Positions 55,972 through 62,444 of a DNA stretch of 63,415 nt are shown here, one piece after another. A program made the translations under genes and the position numbers. The stretch is from GWA1-39-11 sp964640435. GTDB lineage: Bacteria; Patescibacteriota; Microgenomatia; Levybacterales; GWA1-39-11. Numbering within the stretch: position 1 is the first letter of the stretch; the number at the start of each line of letters is the position of its first letter. The notes under the pieces were generated by a model, which had not been told where the DNA came from, did not search any database, and saw only the letters and a program-made list of their open reading frames with translations. Where the stretch lies: assembly GCA_964640435.1 (NCBI GenBank), contig CAZXFJ010000003.1:1-63415 (forward strand), given 5' to 3'.

Positions 55972-55989
55972 TACAAAACTTTTGTAATG
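55969..55989. promoter_or_regulatory. 21-bp perfect palindrome over the SDR gene start codon
   Basis: Arms CATTACAAAA and TTTTGTAATG flank a single base; the 10-bp arms are perfectly complementary. The SDR ATG is in the first arm. It may be an operator for a dimeric repressor or a hairpin hiding the start codon. Chance occurrence of a 10-bp perfect palindrome at a start codon is small. Confidence 0.65.
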
Positions 55990-56026
55990 AATAAGTACTT
56001 TAAGTGTAAGAGTAGGGTAAATTTTC

Positions 56027-56054
56027 TTGAAAATATTATATTGCTTGATATACT
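56027..56054 (+). promoter_or_regulatory. Leaderless promoter of the 82-aa gene
   Basis: TTGAAA (56027-56032), 16-nt spacer, TATACT (56049-56054), 6 nt, ATG 56061. Confidence 0.65.
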
Positions 56055-56060
56055 TTCCCC

Positions 56061-56309
56061 ATGCGCACAAGCCATATTAGATTAATTGTCGCAGTGATTA
56101 TTGTTGCTGTCTTATTTTTTATCCTTGGATTCTCTATTAGGGGGAATCTTACTCAGGTTAAGAAAATGTCATTAACCCCAACTCCTACTTCGGCCTTTAC
56201 ACCTACGCCGACAAGTTCGCTGACTCCAAAGCCAACGCTTTTCGAGGATAATCCACTAAGAGGGGATGACGATAATCCAGGAGAAGGTAATAAAAGGGGT
56301 AAAAATTAA
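56061..56309 (+). CDS. Short membrane-anchored Pro-Thr stalk protein
   Basis: 82 residues: one N-terminal membrane helix (about 7-27), then a linker LTPTPTSAFTPTPTSSLTPKPT and an acidic/basic tail DDDNPGEGNKRGKN. There is no folded domain. Such short stalks are a hallmark of Microgenomates surface proteins and may display a charged peptide outside the wall. Stop interlocked with the next gene (TTAA at 56306-56309). Confidence 0.55.
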   Translation: MRTSHIRLIVAVIIVAVLFFILGFSIRGNLTQVKKMSLTPTPTSAFTPTPTSSLTPKPTLFEDNPLRGDDDNPGEGNKRGKN

Positions 56310-56581
56310 CTTGTAAGAATAAAAATAATTGCAATGATAGCGATTATTGCCCAAATAATATTTACAAACAAGGGTTGATAAGTTTTCTTAAAATAACAAA
56401 TTGTTCCAAGTCCAATTGCTCCCGTTAGATTTAGGACTTGATACGATAGATCTCTTGGATGCAGAATTGCAAAGCTTACTAAGAAATATGCTGCAAGTGT
56501 CGCTATGGCTCCATACCACCCGATAGCCCCTTCAAAAAAGTTAGTATTCTTAGAGACTTTTTTTGAGTTTTTTTTAGCCAT
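56306..56581 (-). CDS. Small membrane protein, CBU_0592-like
   Basis: 91 residues: basic N terminus (MAKKNSKKVSKN), then three membrane helices with FEGAIGWYGAIATLAAYFLVSF, YQVLNLTGAIGLGTICYFKK and NIIWAIIAIIAIIFIL. This matches the pattern of the CBU_0592-like family (GWxGALL..AYFL; QxLNLxGAxGL; NxxW). Function unknown. Overlaps the preceding DUF5684 gene by 8 nt. Confidence 0.75.
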   Translation of the reverse strand: MAKKNSKKVSKNTNFFEGAIGWYGAIATLAAYFLVSFAILHPRDLSYQVLNLTGAIGLGTICYFKKTYQPLFVNIIWAIIAIIAIIFILTS

Positions 56582-57026
56582 TTGTTTTGGTTTCAGTTGT
56601 ACTTACTGGAGGCGTTGTGGGTTGCGTAGGACTTTCAGCAGGTTTTGATTGGCTGTTGTTTGCAGGTTTTACAGAAGGGCCAGAATATTTTGCATTACTA
56701 AAAGCCAAGTAAGGGTATCCTGCAATTGATAATGCCCAAAGCCATATAACTCCAAATGCTGTACCTTTACCAAAAGATTTTGCTAAATCTATTGAAACAA
56801 TAATTGTTATAAAAAGGTTTATAAGAGGGATGAAGTAGAGGATAAACCACCAGCTTGGTCTACCAACAATGCTCATTAGAACATATATATTATATATAGG
56901 TATTATTCCTTCCCATCCTTTTCGACCAGCTTTAACATAAATTTTCCAAAATGAAGTAAGAACGAGGATTATGAAAAGAATATAGACTACAAAGAAGATA
57001 ATCGATAAGCCTGAATTTTCGTTCAT
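56574..57026 (-). CDS. DUF5684-type membrane protein
   Basis: 150 residues with four membrane helices: about 8-28, 47-65, 66-82 and 90-107. The loop YVKAGRKGWEGIIPIYNIYVLMSIVGRPSWWFILYFIPLIN is the DUF5684 core, followed by FGKGTAFGVIWLWALSIAGYPYLAF and a Pro/Ser/Thr-rich tail. Function unknown; members often lie next to signal peptidase genes. A TTGACT (57055-57060)-17-TAAGCT promoter is possible. Confidence 0.75.
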   Translation of the reverse strand: MNENSGLSIIFFVVYILFIILVLTSFWKIYVKAGRKGWEGIIPIYNIYVLMSIVGRPSWWFILYFIPLINLFITIIVSIDLAKSFGKGTAFGVIWLWALSIAGYPYLAFSNAKYSGPSVKPANNSQSKPAESPTQPTTPPVSTTETKTNG

Positions 57027-57090
57027 ATAAAGAGCTTAGATTAAAAAAGCTTGCAAGTCAACATAGATATGATTCTTACTCAATTTGGCC

Positions 57091-57119
57091 TTGACTTGAT
57101 TCTGTAAATGTTTTATATT
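57091..57119 (+). promoter_or_regulatory. Distal lon promoter (P1)
   Basis: TTGACT (57091-57096), 17-nt spacer, TATATT (57114-57119). Start near 57126 gives a 102-nt leader that contains a small ORF (57176-57244) with its own Shine-Dalgarno. Confidence 0.55.
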
Positions 57120-57184
57120 TAGTTATTCTTCAGTTTCAAAACTTCGAATTTATCTCATTGGTCAGGTGATACAGAATGAATTAC

Positions 57185-57213
57185 TTGACACTTAGCAAAC
57201 ACAGTGCTATACT
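57185..57213 (+). promoter_or_regulatory. Proximal lon promoter (P2)
   Basis: TTGACA (57185-57190), 17-nt spacer, TATACT (57208-57213); start near 57220, 8 nt before ATG 57228. A CIRCE-like inverted repeat covers spacer and -10. Confidence 0.8.
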
Positions 57214-57218
57214 GCTAA
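57192..57218. promoter_or_regulatory. CIRCE-like inverted repeat in the lon promoter
   Basis: TTAGCA (57192-57197) and TGCTAA (57213-57218) are perfect 6-bp arms. The total span of 27 bp equals that of the HrcA operator (TTAGCACTC-N9-GAGTGCTAA); each 9-base arm matches the consensus at 7 positions. Confidence 0.55.
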
Positions 57219-57227
57219 AACTTAAAG

Positions 57228-59630
57228 ATGATACACTTGTCTGATAAAAACAACGAACAATTAATTCCAGTAATTCCAATTCGTGACGGTATTGTTTTTC
57301 CCCACACTGAATCAATACTTACATTTGGTCGCCCAAAAAGTTTAGCCGCACTTGAGTCAGCATTTGCCGGAGAGCGCGTAGTATGTTTTGTTCTTCAAAA
57401 AAACCCTAAACAAAATGACCCAGAACCAGAAGACTTATATTCAATGGGAACTGTTTCCCACATCGAGCGCATGATCCGAACAGACGGCGAAGTAAATGCT
57501 TTAGTTCGCGGTATATCACGGGCAAAGATTGTAAAAATTGATGCAAGATCTGGATATTTCTTGGCTCGTGTAGAAGAACTCGATGAATTAAATGACGATA
57601 ATGCTGAGATTAAGGCTCTTTCAAACCATCTAATTACTGAGTTTAAAAAAGCTTTGGGTCTTGGAAAACAAGCTGACTTTTTAGTTTTCATGAACATTAT
57701 GAGTGAAGTTGCTCCGTCTGAACTTGCGGATCAAATCGCATCAACACTTGATATTAAAGGAAGTGAGCGCCAAGCACTTCTTGAAACTGTTGATGTAAAG
57801 ACTCGACTCGAAAAAGTTTCTGAATTACTTGCTCGTGAGGTTAAAGTTTTGGAACTTGAAAGAAAAATTTCAAGCAAGACTCAAGAAAGTTTTGAGAAAA
57901 ACGCTAAAGAAGCATTTCTTAAAGAAAGAATTAAAACAATGGAGAAAGAGCTTGGTGAATCTGGAGAAGATAGTGATGTAAAAGAACTATTAGACAAAAT
58001 TATTGCAGCTAAAATGCCTAAGGAGGTTGAGGAAAAAGCCAGAAAAGAACTCAAGAAACTTTCTCAAACAACTCCATACAATCCAGAATCAGGATATATA
58101 AGAAATTACCTTGAAGCTTTAGTTGCGCTTCCATGGAACGTTAAGTCAAAAAACAATGTAGATTTGGCAACAGCAGAGAAAATTTTAGATGAAGAGCATT
58201 ACGGTCTTAAAAAAGCAAAGGAAAGAATTGTTGAATATCTAGCGGTACACAAACTTGCTGGAAAAATGCGTGGACCTATTTTATGTTTTGCTGGACCTCC
58301 AGGAGTTGGAAAAACATCAATTGGAAAATCAATTGCAAAAGCACTAGGCCGCAAGTTTGTAAAAGTTTCGCTCGGAGGTATACGTGATGAAGCTGAAATT
58401 CGTGGTCACAGAAGAACATATGTTGGAGCGCTCCCTGGAAGAATTATTCAGGGAATAAAAGACGCTGGTACGAATAACCCAGTATTTATGCTCGATGAAA
58501 TTGATAAAGTAGGAGCAGATTATCGCGGTGACCCATCAGCAGCACTTCTTGAGGCTTTGGATCCAGAGCAGAACAATGCATTCTCAGATCATTATCTGGA
58601 TGTTCCATTCGATCTTTCAGATGTTATGTTTATTACAACAGCGAACATGCTTGATACAATCCCACCAGCACTTCGAGATAGACTTGAGATAATTGATTTT
58701 GCTGGCTACACACAGGAAGAAAAATTCAACATTGCTACAAAATTCTTATTTAGAAAAGAACTAGAGTCTCATGGTCTTAAGTCAGAGAATGTTGTAATGA
58801 AGGATGATGCTATTGAATATATCATTCAGCGATACACGAGAGAAGCAGGAGTAAGACAGCTTGAGCGTGAAATAGCCGGTGTTTTGAGAAAAATAGCAAA
58901 GCAAGTTGCAGAGAAGAAAGCTAAAAAAGTTACAGTCGATAAAAAGACTGTTGAGAAATTCTTGGGACCTACAAAATTCTCATCATCAATAGCGGAGAAA
59001 AAAGATGAGGTAGGTATGTCTACTGGTCTTGCTTGGACATCAGTTGGGGGAGAAATTCTCTTTATTGAGGTTGCGTTAATGCCTGGAAAAGGTCAACTTA
59101 TTTTAACGGGGCAATTAGGAGATGTTATGAAAGAGTCAGCTCAGGCTGCTATGTCATATATTCGTTCAAAAGCAACAAAGCTTGGTTTAAAAGAAAACTT
59201 CTACAACAAAATTGATGTTCATGTTCATATCCCAGAAGGCGCAACTCCAAAAGATGGTCCTTCCGCAGGAGGAGCAATGACAACGGCACTTGTTTCTGCG
59301 TTCACTAAAATACCTGTTAACCACTTAGTAGGTATGACTGGAGAAGTAACACTTCGAGGAAGAATTCTTGAGATTGGTGGCTTGAAGGAAAAATTAATTG
59401 CTGCCCACAGAGCTGGTCTTAAAACCATAATTCTACCTAAAGAAAATAGAAAAGATCTTGAAGATGTACCAAAGCAGGTGTTAAAAGATCTTCGCTTTGT
59501 CTTTGTTTCACACATGGATGAAGTATTGAAAGTTGCATTAACAAAGAAAATTCCTGGACTTGATGATATAAAAGGGGAACAGCCTTCAAGTGCTAATATT
59601 ACTCCACCGGCTCCAATAATTGCAGATTAA
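57228..59630 (+). CDS. lon: ATP-dependent protease Lon (LonA)
   Basis: 800 residues with the complete LonA plan: N-terminal substrate domain (about 12-200), coiled coil (205-270), AAA+ domain with Walker A GPPGVGKT (356-363) and Walker B FMLDEIDK, sensor region TTANMLDTIPPALRDRLEII, and the Ser-Lys protease with Ser679 in PKDGPSAGGAM and Lys722 in IGGLKEKLIAAH. It degrades misfolded and regulatory proteins. Its promoter carries a CIRCE-like element, so HrcA control in heat shock is likely; hrcA is not in the window. Confidence 0.97.
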   Translation: MIHLSDKNNEQLIPVIPIRDGIVFPHTESILTFGRPKSLAALESAFAGERVVCFVLQKNPKQNDPEPEDLYSMGTVSHIERMIRTDGEVNALVRGISRAKIVKIDARSGYFLARVEELDELNDDNAEIKALSNHLITEFKKALGLGKQADFLVFMNIMSEVAPSELADQIASTLDIKGSERQALLETVDVKTRLEKVSELLAREVKVLELERKISSKTQESFEKNAKEAFLKERIKTMEKELGESGEDSDVKELLDKIIAAKMPKEVEEKARKELKKLSQTTPYNPESGYIRNYLEALVALPWNVKSKNNVDLATAEKILDEEHYGLKKAKERIVEYLAVHKLAGKMRGPILCFAGPPGVGKTSIGKSIAKALGRKFVKVSLGGIRDEAEIRGHRRTYVGALPGRIIQGIKDAGTNNPVFMLDEIDKVGADYRGDPSAALLEALDPEQNNAFSDHYLDVPFDLSDVMFITTANMLDTIPPALRDRLEIIDFAGYTQEEKFNIATKFLFRKELESHGLKSENVVMKDDAIEYIIQRYTREAGVRQLEREIAGVLRKIAKQVAEKKAKKVTVDKKTVEKFLGPTKFSSSIAEKKDEVGMSTGLAWTSVGGEILFIEVALMPGKGQLILTGQLGDVMKESAQAAMSYIRSKATKLGLKENFYNKIDVHVHIPEGATPKDGPSAGGAMTTALVSAFTKIPVNHLVGMTGEVTLRGRILEIGGLKEKLIAAHRAGLKTIILPKENRKDLEDVPKQVLKDLRFVFVSHMDEVLKVALTKKIPGLDDIKGEQPSSANITPPAPIIAD

Positions 59631-59637
59631 TAGAAGA

Positions 59638-59949
59638 TTATTTTATAGTAAGGGCTACCTTTTTTCTTTCTCGAATAGTTTTTGCAATGTTTTTCTTTCT
59701 TAGCTCTTCAGCAGCAGCTTTTGCAGCTTTTCTTGCTTCTACTTTTTCAGTTTCTTGAGCAAGTACTTTTTCAAACTCAGCCTGACATTCTTTATTTGTG
59801 CAAACGCTTTGGGAAACTTCAACAGTTGATGATCCAAGACTTGTTTTGAGTTCTTCTGTCCAGGTCTTTAGAATTTTTTTAGGACTACCACAGCGTTCAC
59901 AAGGTTGGTCTAAGTAATTAGATTTTGAGGATGAAAATGAATTCGACAC
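59638..59949 (-). CDS. Zinc-ribbon protein with coiled C terminus
   Basis: 103 residues from GTG 59949: CERCGSPKK (about 17-25) and SVCTNKECQAEFEK (about 48-61) supply four Cys for a ribbon, followed by a basic helical tail (VEARKAAKAAAEELRKKNIAKTIRERKKV). No known family. A TATAGT box (59960-59965 minus) ends 10 nt before the GTG. It converges on lon with 7 nt between stops. The 96-nt gap upstream (59950-60045) holds its promoter. Confidence 0.6.
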   Translation of the reverse strand: MSNSFSSSKSNYLDQPCERCGSPKKILKTWTEELKTSLGSSTVEVSQSVCTNKECQAEFEKVLAQETEKVEARKAAKAAAEELRKKNIAKTIRERKKVALTIK

Positions 59950-60045
59950 TGGTCTGCGTACTATAGCACATTTAGAAAATTAATTCAATTTATGAATCTA
60001 AAATAGTAACTTTAATTCCGGTAGATGTAAAATTAGAAAGCTAAT

Positions 60046-60510
60046 TTAATTGGGAGAACAAGTTCCATTGTAAACCGAAGCAGTTGAGCAAATTTTGCCG
60101 TCTGGCATCTTGCATTGCCCATTCTTGCTTCCTTGAGGAGTGCCACCTCTTAAAGCACAGAATACTTGATCTGTAGTACTATAGCCGACTGTTTTGACGC
60201 CTCCAATGGGGCATTGACCATTATATAATGAGTACAATTCACAATTCATATCATCTGCAAAATTACATATATTGTAAAATCCGTTATTTGGTCTTCTTGC
60301 GGTTGTTACAAAACCTCCATTTTGAATACATTTAGAATAGGCAGCGGATGCAATCTGACCTGCCTTAGTAGGTGAAGAGGTGGTAGATACTCCTAGGACA
60401 CTTGATTCAGTAGGGCCAAATTTATAACCAATAATAAATGCGCCTACAATAAGTATTACAACTGCTAGTGATCCTGCAACGAGTGGTGAGAATTTTTTAT
60501 TTTTGGCCAT
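60046..60510 (-). CDS. Membrane-anchored protein with two DUF333-like Cys repeats
   Basis: 154 residues. N-terminal membrane helix (about 12-33), spacer, then two cysteine-rich units: SKCIQNGGFV...YNICNFADDMNCELYSLYNGQCP (about 59-101) and VFCALRGGTP...NGQCKMPDGKICSTASVYNGTC (about 114-152). This is the DUF333 layout (C-x-N/R-GG-x-C-x-PDG-x-C-x-Y-x-G-x-C), first named in putative haemolysins but of unknown role. The eight Cys probably form disulfides outside the cell. No other Cys-rich protein of this type is here. Confidence 0.75.
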   Translation of the reverse strand: MAKNKKFSPLVAGSLAVVILIVGAFIIGYKFGPTESSVLGVSTTSSPTKAGQIASAAYSKCIQNGGFVTTARRPNNGFYNICNFADDMNCELYSLYNGQCPIGGVKTVGYSTTDQVFCALRGGTPQGSKNGQCKMPDGKICSTASVYNGTCSPN

Positions 60511-60575
60511 AACTTAAATATTCCATATACCAAAATAAAAATCAAGAATGAACTAAGACTGGAAGATTAATAGAT

Positions 60576-61058
60576 TTATCTTTTTTTGAAATTTTTACTT
60601 AATACAACAAAAACTATTCCCGTCCAGATAGAAATCAAACCAATTAGGAATGTGAAGCCTGAAAAGGCATAAGTTAGGATTCCTAGATTTAATGCTGTAG
60701 TAAGTGTAGTTGCTGTAACCCAAGTGTTTCTTGCTTCATTAGGTGCCATTACAGGTTTCCCCTCAGAGTCTAATACAGGTTTGCCATCTTCTCCTAGAGA
60801 TTCCACCATGCGAGGCATTTCTGAGTATGTTTTGCCGCCAGTAATTTTAAGGGCATGTGTTCTAATTATGTCAGCTTGAGATTTTAAAGTGAATGGATCG
60901 CGAACTGGAGCATTAGGAATTGAAGCATCTTCCGGAGTTACAATCTTTTCTCGCGTAATGTTCTGATATGTGAAGCATATTCCCCATAATCCACCAAGAA
61001 TTAATAACGCACCCGCAGTAATTGCGAATATACCTGATATACGAAGTAGTAGCCTCAT
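60576..61058 (-). CDS. Two-helix membrane protein of unknown function
   Basis: 160 residues: membrane helix at about 7-30, an external loop of about 80 residues (containing PNAPVRDPFTLKSQADIIRTHALKI and the Glu/Gly-rich VESLGEDGKPVLDSEGKPV), then two closely spaced helices (about 112-155). The loop GEDGKPVLDSEGKPVMAPNEA has an internal echo (GKPVLDSEGKPVMAP). No family recognised. Upstream gap 60511-60575 shows nothing of note. Confidence 0.55.
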   Translation of the reverse strand: MRLLLRISGIFAITAGALLILGGLWGICFTYQNITREKIVTPEDASIPNAPVRDPFTLKSQADIIRTHALKITGGKTYSEMPRMVESLGEDGKPVLDSEGKPVMAPNEARNTWVTATTLTTALNLGILTYAFSGFTFLIGLISIWTGIVFVVLSKNFKKR

Positions 61059-61099
61059 AAATATACTTTAGACAATAGTAAAAATAAAAGCAAGACGGT

Positions 61100-61603
61100 T
61101 TATTGTGCTTGATGTATAGTTTGAGCTATTAAATCTGACAATTCATTATGGGAGTAAATGTTGGAAGTTTTAAAGTGAATAATGGGTATATTAGCATCCT
61201 TGAAGGCAGCATCAACTAATTCATCACGTAGATTTCTACTTCTTTCATTGTGGCTTCCACCATCAAGTTCAATAATTAGCAATGGCGTAAAGTTGTCAGT
61301 AGAGCAAATGACAAAATCAACATGCTTTTGAGAAATTTGATTAAATTTTTTCCAGAATTCAGGATCGGTTTCGGGTATAGCCATTTCAATAAGATCTGCA
61401 ATCCTCACTTTTGGGCAAATATACATCATTTGAGGAATAGAATGCTGAAGTGCATCGAAAAATCTTTTCTCACCTGCGCTAAGTAGATAGGGTCCCTTTG
61501 CCTTATATATTCTCCTGGAAGATTTAAATAGTTTTAGAAATATATATAAACCGGAAAGGAGAAGTGCAGTCAGTAAAAAGGCAGCTAAAATATAAAATAT
61601 CAT
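61100..61603 (-). CDS. Membrane-anchored DUF2726 (restriction-endonuclease-like) protein
   Basis: 167 residues: one membrane helix (about 4-24), then a DUF2726 domain (about 42-150). LLSAGEKRFFDALQHSI, VCPKVRIADLIEMA, HVDFVICSTDNFTPLLIIELDGGSH and FKDANIPIIHFKTSN form the PD-(D/E)xK-like core (D of VDF, ExD of IELDG). Such proteins are often near defence or DNA repair genes; whether it cuts DNA is unknown. TATAAT at 61612-61617 (minus) ends 8 nt before the ATG. Confidence 0.8.
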   Translation of the reverse strand: MIFYILAAFLLTALLLSGLYIFLKLFKSSRRIYKAKGPYLLSAGEKRFFDALQHSIPQMMYICPKVRIADLIEMAIPETDPEFWKKFNQISQKHVDFVICSTDNFTPLLIIELDGGSHNERSRNLRDELVDAAFKDANIPIIHFKTSNIYSHNELSDLIAQTIHQAQ

Positions 61604-61718
61604 TTTCTCTAATTATATTAAACTATGAATGTGACCCTAACTATACACAGTTCGAACCGCATTTAGCCTTCTGGAATAGATTACTGGAAGTTTATCAAGA
61701 AAGTAGGGGGGTGAATGA

Positions 61719-62165
61719 ATGAAGGGTTTTACTTCTGAGCTTCACAACGAAAAGACTTTCTATCAAGCTTTCGTAAAAGATCTGATGTCTTGCAGGAAGG
61801 AAATAATTATCGAAAGCCCTTTTATCACGACAGAAAGAATGAATGGCTTTCGATCGGTGTTTAATAACATTTTAGAAAAAGGTGTAAAGATTTATATCTT
61901 CACTCGTGATCCTAAAGAACATGAATGGAATATGGCTTTGCAGTCTGAGGCTGAGATACAAAACTTTGAAAGGACAGGAATACAAACCTTAATTGCTCTT
62001 GGAAACCATCACAGAAAACTTGCAATTCTTGACCGTAAGATACTTTGGGAAGGAAGCCTAAACATACTTTCGCAAAATAACAGTCGTGAGATAATGAGAA
62101 GAATAGAAAGTGAGAGATTTGCTAGTGAAATGTTTAATTTTTTAAGGCTTGATAAGTTTATTTAG
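61719..62165 (+). CDS. Single-domain phospholipase D-like protein
   Basis: 148 residues with one HKD motif: HHRKLAILDRKILWEGSLNILSQ (about 107-129; HxKx4D). The N-terminal half FYQAFVKDLMSCRKEIIIESPFITTERMNGFRSVF matches the PLD_2-type fold used in nucleases and defence proteins. One motif implies a dimeric active site. The start follows a GGGGGTG ribosome binding site at 61706-61712. Stop interlocks with the next gene (TTAG at 62162-62165). The preceding 61604-61718 holds only this and the opposite -10 box. Confidence 0.85.
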   Translation: MKGFTSELHNEKTFYQAFVKDLMSCRKEIIIESPFITTERMNGFRSVFNNILEKGVKIYIFTRDPKEHEWNMALQSEAEIQNFERTGIQTLIALGNHHRKLAILDRKILWEGSLNILSQNNSREIMRRIESERFASEMFNFLRLDKFI

Positions 62166-62368
62166 AACGGGAGGATATCGGATGATTTAACTTTCAATGC
62201 CTTTGCAATTGCCTCAAGGACTTCATAAGAGGGGTTTACTTCCCCTCTCTCAATTTGCGCAAAGTAATTAACATGTATCATGGCTTTATTTGCTACCTCG
62301 GCTTGAGTTAAATCAGCCTTTTGTCTTGCTTTTTTTATCTTTCTTCCTAGTTCTTCTTGTGAACCCAT
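62162..62368 (-). CDS. XRE-family HTH regulator
   Basis: 68 residues from ATG 62368: MGSQEELGRKIKKARQKADLTQAEVANKAMIHVNYFAQIERGEVNPSYEVLEAIAKALKV, one HTH_3 domain. The TTG 62386 that opens the frame is within the -10 TATAAT (62378-62383) and is rejected. It lies between the PLD-like gene and the divergent ATPase gene (76 nt away), typical of a regulator of a toxic or defence module. Confidence 0.9.
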   Translation of the reverse strand: MGSQEELGRKIKKARQKADLTQAEVANKAMIHVNYFAQIERGEVNPSYEVLEAIAKALKVKSSDILPF

Positions 62369-62377
62369 ATTTATAAA

Positions 62378-62383
62378 ATTATA
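62378..62383 (-). promoter_or_regulatory. -10 box of the XRE gene
   Basis: TATAAT on the minus strand, 9 nt before ATG 62368. Confidence 0.5.
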
Positions 62384-62444
62384 CAACTTTTAGAGATAGT
62401 TTGCCTATATATTATAAGCTTCGTTTTTGTTAGAATACCTGCAT

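Larger units (their letters stand above)
57164..57244 (+). other. Possible 22-codon upstream ORF overlapping lon
   Basis: AGGTGA (57164-57169) is 6 nt before ATG 57176; the frame runs to TGA 57242-57244, past the lon ATG at 57228. Only a transcript from the distal promoter would carry it. Its translation could reduce initiation at lon. Confidence 0.4.
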
